Shown here: positions 24,412 to 37,320 of the stretch, piece by piece
How positions within the stretch are numbered: position 1 is the stretch's first letter
Layout of the letters: each line of letters opens with the position of its first letter
Assembly (NCBI GenBank): GCA_034770075.1
Contig: CM068382.1
Coordinates: forward strand, 15,341,929 to 15,405,928
Origin: Aralia elata
Taxonomy: Eukaryota; Streptophyta; Magnoliopsida; Apiales; Araliaceae
DNA: 64,000 bases
Reading direction: 5' to 3'
Position numbers and translations under genes: made by a program
Notes under the pieces: model-generated
Database searches by the model: none
What the model was told of the DNA's origin: nothing
The model's input: the letters and a program-made list of their open reading frames with translations, nothing else

Positions 24412-27400
24412 TCATATGTGATGGTTTTGAAGCTGCAACAGCCTAGAATAAGCCCCTTCCGGTCGGCTGATTAGATCGGCGTGGCTGCCTTGCTCTACAA
24501 TCCGCCCATCTTGAACAACTCCAATACTGTCAACCCCTCGGATTGTCGTCGATAAACGATGAGCCACAAGCACCGTGGTGCGACCCCTCATTAGCCTTTC
24601 GAGTGCTTCTTGCAGGACACACTCTGATTCATGCATCGGAGTGCGCTTGTTGCCTCGTCTAGTAGAAGTATAGTAGGATCCTTAAGAACTGCCCGAGCTA
24701 TTGCGATTCTTTGCTTTTGTCCCCCAGAGAGTTGTACCCCTCTTTCGCCTACTGGGGTTTTGTAGCCTTGAGGCAAACCACTAACAAATGTGTGCACATT
24801 TGCTGCAACGAGCTGCTTCGATAACTTCTGCTTCCGTTGCCCCATCTTTCCCATGAGGCAATGTTATACGAGAATGCTCGAGGCAAAGAGGGCTGGCTCT
24901 TGTTGTACCAAGCCAATTTTTAGCCTGAGGGACTTCAAGTTCAAGCGTCGGATGTCTTTTCCATCAATCATAACTTTCCCGGCAGTTGGATCGTAGAAAC
25001 CGTTCAATTAGTGCTATTACAGAACTCTTTCCTGACCCACTAGCCCCCAACAAGAGCTTGGCTCTGGCCAGCTCGGATTCTAAGGCTAAAGTCCTTGAAC
25101 ACAACTACATCAGGACGTGAAGGGTATGCAAAGTCGACGTGCCGTAGTTCAATTTCACCACGAATTGTTTTCAATTGGCTCAGCATCAGGATCATCAGGG
25201 TCGATTCTTGTTGATCTATCAAGAATAGAAAATACAGAACCAACGGCTTCACCACCCCTGATAATCTCGGGTGCAAGGCTAACAGTTTTCAGCAACTGAA
25301 TTGGCCGTTATATAACTAAAACCACAAACACCTTAATAACCTTTGAGAACGTGGAGACACCTTTGCTAACGAGGTGGGCACCATACCAAAGGATTAGAGC
25401 TTCAGAAGCATAAAGAGCAAGCTGAGAGAGCCCAAAGAGAATGCCAGCAGATTGGCTGCGACGAAAAGCTTTGGAGCTGTGGTAGGCGGAGTTCATGGCA
25501 AAACAGGGAGAGGAATCTTTTCTTGGGCATTAAAGGCTGCAACTGTGCGAATGTTACTCACTCCCTCCCTGCAATCATGCTAGTTTTTGCATGTGCCTTG
25601 GCTGTGTCTCCAGCAAATCCTTTCAGAGAAAGTTGCTGTTACATTCAAAATAAACAGAATTAACTGTCAGAACCACTGTTTTAAATTAACTAGTAAAAAG
25701 AAACAAAAAAAACCATTTAAAACCATCAGCAAAAGAAGGATATAATACTATTGGGATTTACATGATGAGCCATTACACTACCCTATTTGCCCATATTTTG
25801 AATCATTCAGGTTAGTGCAGGAAAGCTTCCTACATTCAACCCAATGAGTAGGGAAGACCTTGTGCTTTATTCAGTGCTCTCGTAATAATAACCTACAAAT
25901 TATGATTAAAAACCTTCTCTCATTCATGAAACTTCAATTTTCTAAATTCATTTTCCATAGCAGTTCATTGCGTTCAAATTATAAAATGGAAATACTTATA
26001 AAAATAAAAAGAGAGAGAGAGAGAGAGAATCGCAACAACATTGTAAGTAGCATGTTTGTTTACTGATATTCGTGAACCTAAGTTACGGTGTGTTTATGCT
26101 GTGTCCAAAAAACAAATGTTACTGAATATTCAAGTTGTTGACCATATAAATCATTAACCCCACTTGCAATTTGCAAAGGTATGTGGAAGAACTGAAGCCC
26201 ATGGTTGCGGGACCCTGAAGTAAGTAAAGGTAGATGAAAATGATAGAATCCATTATTGCATGCACGTCCTTAAAGCAATCCATCAACTTCACTGTGCATA
26301 TATGCATGCGCAGTTGCACACACAAAGACGAGCAATTTTGCTAATTTTCTAGTACAGTCTACAGTACCCCAATAGAGGCCAAAAGTTTGCAAACCCTAAA
26401 AATTCAACCTAAAATGACAGGAATGTGAAAGGGGGTGCGTATTTAACCCCCCTATGTAGGTTAGACAACTTCAGGAACAGACCCCTGACCCTGCCATACC
26501 ACCTGACTGCCACTCCCTGACACCACTCCAGGAAAAAATGCAAAAATGAGCAGTAAAAAAAGAAGTTACAGAAAGGAAAATTTGTCAATACCAAAACATA
26601 ATTTTACTATATTATTATTATGTATATAAATTGGTCACGGGGCCAAGAATCTCTGCAACTTCTGGCATAAACATCTAGTGGAGATATGGTAAAAAATGAG
26701 ACAGAATACTGGGACATCTGTTATGGTTTGCAGTGAGTGGTGGTTGCAAGGTAAAAAGTATAAACAAAAGTAATGGACAAAAGGGAAAGAAGGAAAGGCA
26801 CTGGACAACCTACGATTTGACTGGGATGAAAAATAATTCAAGAAAGTTACATAACCTTGAGACAACACACATATATTTATAAGAAAATACTAATAACACT
26901 TCTCAGTGGCATTGAAGTTGATGGTTGATAATAGAATCTTTGCTATTCTATTCTTCATAGTTTACTGCAAGTATTTTTTTTAATAAGACCCAGGTGTGAT
27001 TTTCGAAGAGTTATGCAGGGGCCACGTGCAGTGCACCAGAATGGGTATTTAATTTTACCCTCTTGTCTTTTAATACCGAGAAAGTAACGAGGATAGATTC
27101 CGATGATATAAAGGACTCTCACCTTTTCTTCAAGACATAATCACACAGTATCAAAAACATCTTGTTAGGTAATTAAATGTTGATTTAAAATTTCATTTTT
27201 ACCTATACATTAATCAATTATTCTATTTTTTTAGGGGCAAAGTAGGAAGAATTATTTTTTTCACTGTAAAACATCTTGTATTATGGAAAAAAAATTCTTC
27301 TAAAACGACTTATATAACGGGAAGGAGGGAGTAATTAAGACTAGGAAATCTAACACACTTCAATAAAATAACTACCGGTTTCATAGTTTTTTTGAGATAC

Positions 27401-30400
27401 CCAAAATGCCCTTAGTCTGCTGCTGTTGTTTTTTTTTATATGGTTATGTAGTCAACATTCAATATTAAAGAAGTGCATTGTGTATGCTTACCTGGGCAAA
27501 GTTGGCTAAAACAAGAAGAGGGAAGGTGGCCAGGATGAGAAGTGAGACCCTCCACTCCACTATGAATGCAACTATGAATGAAGTGAGGAGGGAAGTCATG
27601 TTCTGCAATATAAACCGAGATCCTCTCTGCAATGGCAGATTTTCACATCGGCAGCATCCGTAGCTAAGCGAAGCTTGCAACGAGGCTCGAGTTATGCTCT
27701 CGTCCTCATCGAACCATCCGACTTCATATCCTTAGGATTGCTGAAAAATGAATGAAATACTAATTAGTAATTGCATATTTCACTTAGCAATTGCTTGTCC
27801 AATAACAAAGAAACAGAGTACTCTGTATTACCAAGCTGTTATTACCCTATTGATAACACTTAAACGAGAAATGCAAGAAACATGAACTCAACAAGACTTT
27901 TACCTGCAAGCATCATCCTCCTCACTCTTGTAGTAAGATTCTCTCCCATGATACTGAAGAAGTAATGTTGTATCAAATATGCAACAACAGCATATAGACC
28001 TGCTCCAATGTATATAAAAACGAACTCCTTTGTCTTCCTTTCCATGCTTGCAGGATTGGCGGTAGTAGAACACCTCGATCATATTGCTCATCACTATGGC
28101 AAAAGTTGGACCAATAAAACCAGAAAGAATGGATCCTACAGCACCCATGATTGAATAAGGCCATTCAGGAGCATTTAACTTTAGAAGACGGAAGAAATAA
28201 TTCCGTGGTGCTGGATTCTTTTTATCCGTTTCAGCATTTGAGACCATCTCAATACGACCATCGGCACCAGTGCTGTATTGATAGCTTAGATTTCTTAAGC
28301 TGCCAGATCGAAGGCTAAGAGACTTTGTTGACAATGGAATAGCTTAGCCGTGATGAACGTGAACGACGGGTCGAGGGATTTGAGAAGTCTCTATTTCCCA
28401 CCATTTCCTGGAATCTGATTAAGGACGCATTAGGCGCCAGCTTTGGGCAATTAATTCTTCATGAGTCCCTGTCTCAACAACTTGTCCTTGTTGTAAAACT
28501 GCAATCGAATCAACATTCCTTATGGTGGAGAGGCGATGGAGCAACCACCACAGTCGTCCTTCCAACCATCAGGCCGGTCTAGAGCTTCTTGGAACAATGC
28601 TTTCAGAACCTGCATCAAGGGCACTAGTTGCTTCGTCAAGGAGGAGGATCTTGGGGTTCTTTAACATAGCTCTTGCAATTGCAATTCTCTGCTTCTGCCC
28701 GCCTGAGAGTTGGACTCCTCGCTCTCCCACACTTGAAAATTTATTCAAGCAGCCATTTCATCATTAGCATTCATGGCAACAACTAATTTAAGGAAGAAAA
28801 TGGAGGTCAGTCAACTACGTACAATCATTGGCCAAACTGTGTTATATCTTATGAATTTAAGGTGCCTTTCAACTTCAATTGATAGAGATTAATACAAATA
28901 ACAAGTCCGAAACTACATTAACAGTAGTTAAATTCAACAGAGATGAATAAGTATATACAAACCTGAGTGTTATACCCATTAGGAAGCAAGGTAATGAAGC
29001 TATGAGCATTAGCAGCAGTGGTAGCAGCTTCCACATCGGCCATAGTTGCATCAGGCTTTCCATAGAGTATGTTCTCAAGTATGGTGGTGGCAAAGAGTGC
29101 AGGTTCTTGGTTCACAAGACCAACCTGATCCCGCAACCATCTCAGTTGCAGTGTCCTTATATCCACATTGTCAAGCAAAATTTGACCTGCCCAGCAAATA
29201 AGACACATTAGCACAAGTATTCACCAACACTCAACAACCTTTAAAAACTTTCGATCTCTGAATATGAGAAAACTTTAGTTAGTTACCCTCATTAGGATCA
29301 TAGAACCTTTCTATCAGTGAAACAACAGTGCTTTTCCCTGACCCACTACCACCAACAACTGCTACTGTCTTTCCTGCTGGGAAGAATATGGAGAAACCTC
29401 TAAAGATGATAACATCAGGGCGTGATGGGTAGCTGAAGGTCACGTCTTTGAATTCAATGTCACCATTAACCTCAGCCAAACATTTTCCATCAGATGGATC
29501 CTGAATTATTGACGGTTTTTGCTTGATAATCTCCATTAACTTGTATCCAGCTACTTTACCCTTGCTGAATGCTCCAAGATTTGAAAACGACTGACCCAAA
29601 CTCCTGTTACCATCAATTATCTGAAATTATGAATAAATTTTTCCACTTGATCATCTGTATAACACAAGGCAATAGTTACAGTTGAAAATCTTACATGCCA
29701 CCAACAATTGCAGAGAAGATAGCAGTGAAAGCTTTTCCTCCATCTGTCTGTCCATTCCTGATAAATACACCGGCATACCAGAAAACAAGGGCCCATGACA
29801 TGCATGCAATTCCATAAGTACATCCTAGCCCCAGGCCTTTGGCCATCCCAGCCTTGTATCCGAGCTTCAATGTATTTTGTATGGCATCTGAATATGAATT
29901 CAGGGACTTGCTCTCACCAACATACGAGTATACTGTCCTCACTTGTGCAATGGCCTATTCAGAAATTATGAGATATTAGAAGCTGATACAGTAAATTTTA
30001 TACGCCTTTAAGATAATCATTTCTTACCAAAGACATGAAAAATTGCCATGGTATAAATTCTCCGGGTCATGCTAAATTTGGTTACCAATTAGTCTAACAC
30101 CAAGGTCTTAAATTGTAATTTAGCATCAATGTGTAGCATTAAATCAAATGCCATTCATGAAATTTTATCTAATGGCAGACTAGAAGTAGGAAACAGGGCT
30201 GACCTGCTCAGCAATAATGCCCGCATTAGCATAAGATTCGCGACTCTTGGACGTGAGACCAGTGAGAGTATAAGCATACAAACCTCCAGCAAAAGCAATT
30301 CCTGGAATGACTGCAATACTAAGCAGAGCTAGCTTCCATGCTGACACAAAACCAACCACCAATCCCGCCAGAAATGTGGAAAGATAATGGGATGAAGTTC

Positions 30401-31808
30401 CCCACCTTAATTATGCCACCACATAACCAAAACACAAAAATTAATCACGGGTTACATAAACCAATACCAAATTCAAAAAAACACTTTTAATCAGTGAATG
30501 TGGAACAAAATTATGAAACCCAAATCAGAAACTCCAAAGATAATGGCGCAAGTTAGTCAAGAATTGCTAATGCGCACCATATAGAACGGAGGGTCCCGCA
30601 ATAATGAAAACCTATCACGCCATATGATCATTTTTCCCCTCTTAGTGCAACACAATTTATCAACACAATTTATAACAGTTCAAGTCCAGAAAAGTAGGAA
30701 AAAAATGCAAAAATGATGAAAGAGAGAGAAAAGTGAAGAAGACGACACTAAATCATTGTCATACCTTCTCACTAATGGGCATCTTGAACAAGAAGAGTGT
30801 CTGTGGATAACACTAAAAACAATATCACCAGTTCTTGCATCTGTGTCAAAGAACCCGACGTCCTGTTTTCAAAACTGCCTCCAAATATTTCTTCCTCAAT
30901 GCACTCACTTGCCTCTCCCACTATACATCCAACACCCAACTTTCTGGTTCATTCCACAAAATTAACCAAGTTACAAAATTGTCCAGTATTTTTTAAAATT
31001 AAATGAAGAACATGTGATGGTCAATAATTAAAATTAGTTCTAACCAGTGATAGACGGTGTATGTATTATAGTGAGAATCTATAGAGTAATTGTAATAACT
31101 GCTATTACTACAACATTAAGATAATGAAATTGACAATCTGTAAGAGGAAAAAGACGAGAGCTCGGTCCAGGAGGATCCACGTGCAAACCACAAGTCCAAC
31201 CCGATACTCCAGTGAACTGGCTACAGATAGAAGCATAACTCAGATATACATACTTGAACCATTTTTAAAAAAGTCTAAGTTGCTTTCTATTTTTATAAAA
31301 CAACAACAAAAAACTAGTTAAATAATGAGATAGATCAACAACTCAACCTGCGTAAGAGGAAAAACAGACAACCAATCCCAAGATAGACGAAATAAAGAGC
31401 ATACTGCATTCCAAATATAAACAAAAACAAGAAAAATCAGATCTGTAGAAAATATCACAAACTAGGAGGAAGATATGGGAACTATTTTAAAAGATAAATT
31501 TGGGATATTAATTAATTGTGAAAACCTTTGAGGACTATCGTCATAGTCCATTTTGTGCCAAATCAAATTGATTCCTTGCCGGAAGCCCATTAACCATTTG
31601 TCCGAAAAGAAGGAAGCAAAACGGGCATGGAGGCGCCGTGAGACGACAGGCTCCAAGCGACTGCCGGAGATTCATGAGAAGCCATTTCGTCTTTATCGGC
31701 GAAGGAGGAAGAGCTGAAAAAACGGTGTTAAACTTTGCCTTCTTTGTCTTCTTGTCTGCCTCTGGCATTTGGCTTTTGCTCCGTCGCGGGTTTTTTTTAT
31801 CCCGCCAT
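24412..31808 (-). CDS. ABCB19: ABCB19-type auxin efflux transporter (P-glycoprotein/MDR), frame broken by many 1-base insertions
   Basis: ABCB19 exports auxin from the plasma membrane. Ten minus-strand exons can be placed: 31808-~31500, 31403-31348, 30943-30765, 30405-30204, 29954-29695, 29603-29287, 29186-28963, ~28731-27904, 27740-27492 and 25635-24412, with GT/AG-type borders at nearly all junctions. They cover both halves of the protein: TMD1 (FLLFGQMVNG; LVVGFVSAWKLALLS), NBD1 with Walker A GGSGSGKST (~29340) and LSGGQ (~28710), the linker STKSLSLRSGSLRNLSY, TMD2 (MGAVGSILSGFIGPTFAIVM) and NBD2 with LSGGQKQR (~24720), LLLDEATSAL (~24655) and the end GAYSRLLQLQNHHI. Exons 5, 6 and 7 are clean; exons 1, 8, 9 and 10 carry many extra single bases, and exons 2, 3 and 4 about one or two each. 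Residues around the breaks are conserved once the extra base is allowed for. I therefore favour a real gene with sequence errors; a recent pseudogene is the alternative. The ATG at 31808 is the likeliest start. Confidence 0.9.
25636..27491 (-). other. Large intron 9 of ABCB19
   Basis: Lies between exon 9 (donor GTAAGC at 27491) and exon 10 (acceptor AACAG before 25635). It holds an AG microsatellite near 26010-26027 and, near 27240-27335, a short segment ending GGAAGGAGGGAGTA that resembles one end of a Stowaway-like MITE. Open frames here are accidental. Confidence 0.7.
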
Positions 31809-32340
31809 TTTTAACAGCTAAGAAAAAAAGCTTTCTAACTTGATATAAACGATATTTATACGCAAGTGGGGGTTATAGCTCTTATAAGTGTTTGCACCTA
31901 TTTGGAAGAAGAAAGAATGAAGAAGCAAGAAGAAATTATGAGATTGTTTCATTGAAGATCATATACAATGATGACGAAGAAGAAGAAAATGATAGAGATA
32001 TGAGTCCTTTTAATATTGTGGGATGTTTGCTAAATTGAGTGGAATTTATGAGATCCAAGAAGATTGGTGAGCGAGTGAGACCATTTGCAGGAGCAGAGGC
32101 ACGCAGACAGAGCAGCAGAGAAAGAGAGGAGCCGCTTGGTTTGGCGGCAAAAGAGGAGAGAGAAAAATGGCAATGAACATAGAGTGGTCAACCACGAGGT
32201 GGAGGAGAGAGGAGTTGTGGTGAGCATACTTTATAGTGAATGGGGAATGGGGAGTGTTGGTGTGGTGAGGGGGTGTGGGGTGGGGGTAGGGTTTTACGCG
32301 TGGGAGGGCAGGGGGTTGGTCCCTGTAACAAAATGATCAT
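31809..32340 (-). promoter_or_regulatory. Putative 5' UTR and promoter of ABCB19
   Basis: Directly upstream of the ABCB19 start. 32070-32330 is purine-rich on the plus strand, so pyrimidine-rich on the transcribed strand, and richer in G+C than its surroundings, as plant leaders and core promoters often are. Two overlapping frames in it (32030-32227 - and 32085-32336 +) are low-complexity. No definite TATA box could be assigned. Confidence 0.35.
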
Positions 32341-35300
32341 GTCCAGGTTAAATTGAAGTTATGGAATCTCTTAATGTTTGTTTTTTTAACACGAGTTCTG
32401 TATCGCTCCACTTGGCAGCATTGATATAATGTGCCGCCATATCAATTTCCTCCAACTAATTTTTTTGGTAATTTTTCATTTATACCTCTCACTTAGATGG
32501 ATTTATATGTTCACAACATCAAACGCACTGGATCATCAAATTTTCTTATCAAATTATGGGATTCCCTATTCGCGCAATCCTTTTTGGTGGTAAGATAAAT
32601 TTGGATTTATATTAATGTCAAAAAATAGTACTTTGTCTTAGCGGTTTATAAAATTATAGGATTTTTCTCAAACGATTTCGATTTTTAATGATGTTTATAT
32701 AGTATATATTTTAATTTTAATTTAATGATAATCGTGACGAGAATTATTATATTGTTTAGTAATATTAAAATTAATGTTTTTAGAAAAAATATTAAAGGTA
32801 ATCATTTTAATAATAAAGTTTTTAAAAAATTATGCAAATCTATATATTCTTGTTTATTATTTTTAGGAATATATATGTTTCTCGAGTTTCGAGTTTTTAA
32901 AATTGAGACGGTGAGGAGGTATTATTTAGACTCTAATTATTTTATATTCATTCAATGTCACTTATCAATGGAAAATATTATTTTCCTGTTTCCTTATTCC
33001 AGGATATTTCGTAAAAAAAATATAATTAATCTTTTTTCATACAATAAAACAGTAACGGATAATCAATAAGAGATTTAATTTTAAACCGTTAGTGAATATC
33101 CACATATTAAATCTATGTAAGTTAGGTTTGGACTATTAAGAGATAATAAATAGGAGAAGTACGCAAGAATTAAGTTCTTCTTTAAGAATCTACAAACGGC
33201 AGATTAAAAAAGAAAAATATAACATTTTTTTCTAAAAATTACAACAAAAAAAGAAATAGAGCGTTAATATTAAACTATAATGTTGGAATTAGTACTAGCT
33301 ACTCAGAATTTTTTTTCCTTTTCAAATGTTCCAAAAATCCGTTTCAACATTTTATATTTAGACTGTGGTAGCATTATTTATTAATATGCCATTTTTTAGA
33401 AAAGAAAATAACTCAATTCTGATATTTAATTTTAACAAAGATTAAACTACTTTTGATAACTTTCACAAACATTTACTCATAAATTTTTGAAAAGCTGGTA
33501 AAGTTCTGATGTTCTGCTGCTAAATCGAAATTATCACAGAGCTAAAAAGCACTCTCCAACGGTAAGTCAGCAAAATTTTTTTCTTTAAATTGAAGTTTGT
33601 TGACCCTACGTGAGTAAGTTGAATAAGAGCATTATTTGGCTATTTTAATAATTTGTGTGCCCCATAAGGTATCTTCAATTCAATTAATGCAAGTAATTTT
33701 TAACTTAAAAACAAATAAATAAATGATAACATATTGAAATGAATAATAACACAAAAATTCATTTTTTTAAAAAAATAAACGATTCCTGAAAAATATATTA
33801 TATTTAAAAATTAATATGTAATTAAAACTAAAATATTGGAAGGATAAAATTTTAATTCACTGTAATTATCTACGGGGGTCCTATTGAATAAACCCAAATA
33901 GGCCATGAATGATAACGTGATTATCCCAAAGAGTAATCAAAATGAATATTTTATAACAAGATGAATAATAAAAAAAATAAAAAGGACATGATAATTACAA
34001 TTTTTAAAATGAGTTGTACAGCAAACCCATCAAGTAAAAGAAATATTTTTAGACTTTTTCCATTTGATTTTGATTCTCGCCAAAACAAAATTATATGTTT
34101 TAAAGATGAGGCAATGTCAACTTTACCATGTTTATGAAGAGAGAGAATTTAGATTGGCAGATTTGCCTGACTAAGGTTGGAGAGAGACGGTTGGAAGATA
34201 CATTTTTCTGATGTGGCTCCACCTTATTTGAGTATCCCCAAAGTGGTTGGAAGAGAACGGTTGGAAGATGCTCTAAGTGCTCTAACCGAATGAAAAAGTC
34301 CAATTAAATATAGTTTTTAGAATAGAATTCCGATTAAGAGGTGAAATTGACACACCACTTTTATATTCTAGGTAAGTAGTTCATATATTTTTTTTATTAA
34401 AAATTGGATATAGAATAATTGTTGCATTAAACAATTATAATAAAAAAAATTAACAAAATTTATCAGTATACAATTTTTTTATACTCAATATAATAAATAA
34501 GTTTATAAGAAATTAAATTTATTAAATTTTTATGTCACTTTCACTGTAACCAGAAATCCGTTATAGAGATGGCTTGATTCTACTTTACGTAATCTTTATA
34601 AAGATATTTAAGCAGTAATCGGCAATAACTTCATTTGTCTACTCTCTGTATTTCATAACCCTCTATTTTTTCAGCAAATATACATGTGGACGTCTCAATA
34701 TTTAGGTCTTTAGGCAAATAAGGTGGCGCAGTTGGTTGGCGGTCCGGTGGGCCACTCCAGCTTGGCTCTCTTATACCAGTTAGGCTCCCTTATCATGCCA
34801 GGTTAATTGTTTAATACTTTTCCAAGTCCAAAAATCCACTTTTTATTTTTCCTTTTAATAAAAATTTGTATGTTACTAAATTTTATCCAGTTACATGAGC
34901 TAAAGAATAATTTTTATTCAATAGTAAAATGTATATTTTCTAAATCAGAAAAATAATTTTAAAAGTTGTATTAATCCTAAGCAAATATATAACATGCGTT
35001 GTAAACATAATAAATGAAAACTCACTATTTTGAATTGGAAAGATTATTAACTCAAGACTATGAATTTGGTTAATAAGAAGTTTATTCAATGTAATAAAAC
35101 TCGGGTGGTTGGAAAAAAGAGAAGTACACTACTTCCCTTTGTCTTAAATTATAAAAATCAGTTTCAAATATGTTTTAAATTATAAAATTAATATTAAGTA
35201 TTAATTTATATCAATACAATTTATAAATATCATAAACAATTTACAAATTATCCAACTATGTAAAGGTATTAATTATAAAATTTATATATTTTATAAAATT

Positions 35301-37085
35301 TAAAATAAATTAAATTAATTTTTTAATTGTAGAATAAAATATTCACGAATTTTCCACATTGACTTTTTTAAAAAATCAATACAGCACTTTCATTGTACCG
35401 AAACTGACAATGAAGTGGCAATATAGACCCAATTAATTCTCATCTTTTTTTGATACGGGTCTGGTCCATATTTCGTTGCCCATTAGCTAGCTGGGCTTGT
35501 AGCTTAGGTTAGATAGTCTGCATTCTTAACGGCCACCTAGTTTGCTTATTACCCAATACTTGCTACAAAATAAATTCAGCACAGGTACCTTTTTGCAATA
35601 TAGAGTAGTACCACATGTAATAGATGGGGATTTTTATAAAAGTCCCTTAAAATGTGCACATGAGATTCCTTTTACAAACTAAAGGCTTACTAATACTAAC
35701 GTCTATCATTCTAGCTCTAGCTCTAGCTTGGAAGGAAGTTAATCTTACCAAATAATTTCAAACAACTCGTCATTATAGATCATGGAACTTTTTTAGGATT
35801 TCAAGGACAAAATAGTTGTATTTAAACGGGGGCGACTAAAAATGTAAAAAATTATCGCTGGTATTCGTAGTATAATTTTAGATATTATGTCTTAATGTTT
35901 ATTAATCAATAACAAAACAAACCCATCTACTTATAAAATAAAAAAATAGAATAATAAATACTTTATCTGACAACTGGGTATTGACTATTTCTAACATGTA
36001 AAAGTAAGTCTAATTAAGACTAAAACAATTCGCTTTCCCCTTCCGTCAAGATTTGAACTCAAAACCCTCGTCCCTGCCATAACTTAAAGCAACTATTCAA
36101 AAACCAACCGTACATGATGTAACTGTAAATGAAACAACATAAATTGTATTTAATACAAGCTTATATTCCATTTTAAACCCAAAATAAAAAGAAAAAGTAA
36201 CTATTATGTGTGTAAATATAAGTTTTGTCCCTTGAAATGATATTATAAAAGGAGTTTGTATAAGCTTATTGTTGATAATCATAAGATTTTGATATTTTAA
36301 AAACATAAATTGCACTTATTGAATACTATAATGAACTGTATATTTTGATAATTTTGAATCTTCTTAACATACTAACCAAGGGACGCATCAACCAAATATC
36401 TATATTTACATCTAATTTATTTATTGATTAGGTATTATACTAATAATAATGTCTTTCCATTGACGACGGAAGAATTTCCTTAAGACTAAAGGTGATATAT
36501 AAGCTTAGAGGTTCTATAGCATAAAAAAAAAATTCTCAAAATTCTTTGTCTTAATTCAACTGCTTCAAAATTTTGTATAGTTAAGTTACACGTTTAATTA
36601 ATAATGCAATTTTTAACTTATTATACCGAGTTTAGTTTACACTTTTGTTAAAAAAATATTTCCATCAAGTCGGAGAACTTTTTAATTTGACACACTTTTT
36701 TATTAAAGCAGCATTAATTATTATAGAAAATAAAGTGCTATTTTTGGCCAAATAAAGTTGAAAATTGTTTTTACTTTAAATAATCCAATAATTAACCTTT
36801 TTGCCTTTTTTAATTGCAATAAAAATGTTAATTGACGGCACTCAATTTAATAATGGAGGGAGAAACTTGTAGAAATAAAATTAATATTAATTTTATTTTA
36901 ACAATTAAAATCAGGTTAGCTTAGTTGGATACTTCTTTGAATTTATGAAAGATTGAGTTTTGGGGTTTTCAAATCGTGACGGAAGCAAATTTTTTTAGTC
37001 ATAGTTTTTAGCTTACTTTATATCTCATCCAAGTTTTTTTATTTATTGCCATTTTTTAAGTCTTAGTTTAGCTTACTTTAATCTT
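32341..37085. other. Intergenic AT-rich sequence
   Basis: No gene recognised; many poly-A and poly-T tracts and degenerate AATTTTAAA-type repeats. A short stretch at 34727-34745 (TGGCGCAGTTGGTTGGCGG) resembles a tRNA D-arm or SINE A-box, but no B-box follows. Confidence 0.5.
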
Positions 37086-37320
37086 CTCATCTGCCACGTA
37101 AGAGAGTCAAATGTGCCCAACTGTCACAATAAATGTTTGTTATCTCCAATTGTTTTCTATTAAGTAGAAATGTTTGTTTTGGCATTGACCTAACAAACTT
37201 TACACCTCGCATCATTGCCACGTAGATAAGTCAAATGCTCAAACTGTCACATAAATGATTTTGTTATTCAAAATTTTTGTTTATAATAGGAATGTTTGGG
37301 TTTTACATTGACCTAAACAA
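37086..37320. repeat. Diverged tandem duplication, unit about 115 bp
   Basis: Two adjacent copies each contain, in order, TGCCACGTA, AGTCAAATG, AACTGTCACA, TAAATG, TTTGTTAT, GGAATGTTTG-type and CATTGACCTAA segments (about 37092-37190 and 37214-37316). They differ by scattered substitutions and small indels, so the duplication is old. There is no coding potential. Confidence 0.7.

Noticed and set aside
32030..32336. Overlapping frames upstream of ABCB19
   Set aside because: Purine/pyrimidine-biased sequence gives long frames by chance on both strands; more likely ABCB19 leader or promoter.
34727..34760. tRNA gene or SINE
   Set aside because: A D-arm-like GCAGTTGGTTGGC is present, but there is no T-arm/B-box or acceptor-stem pairing.
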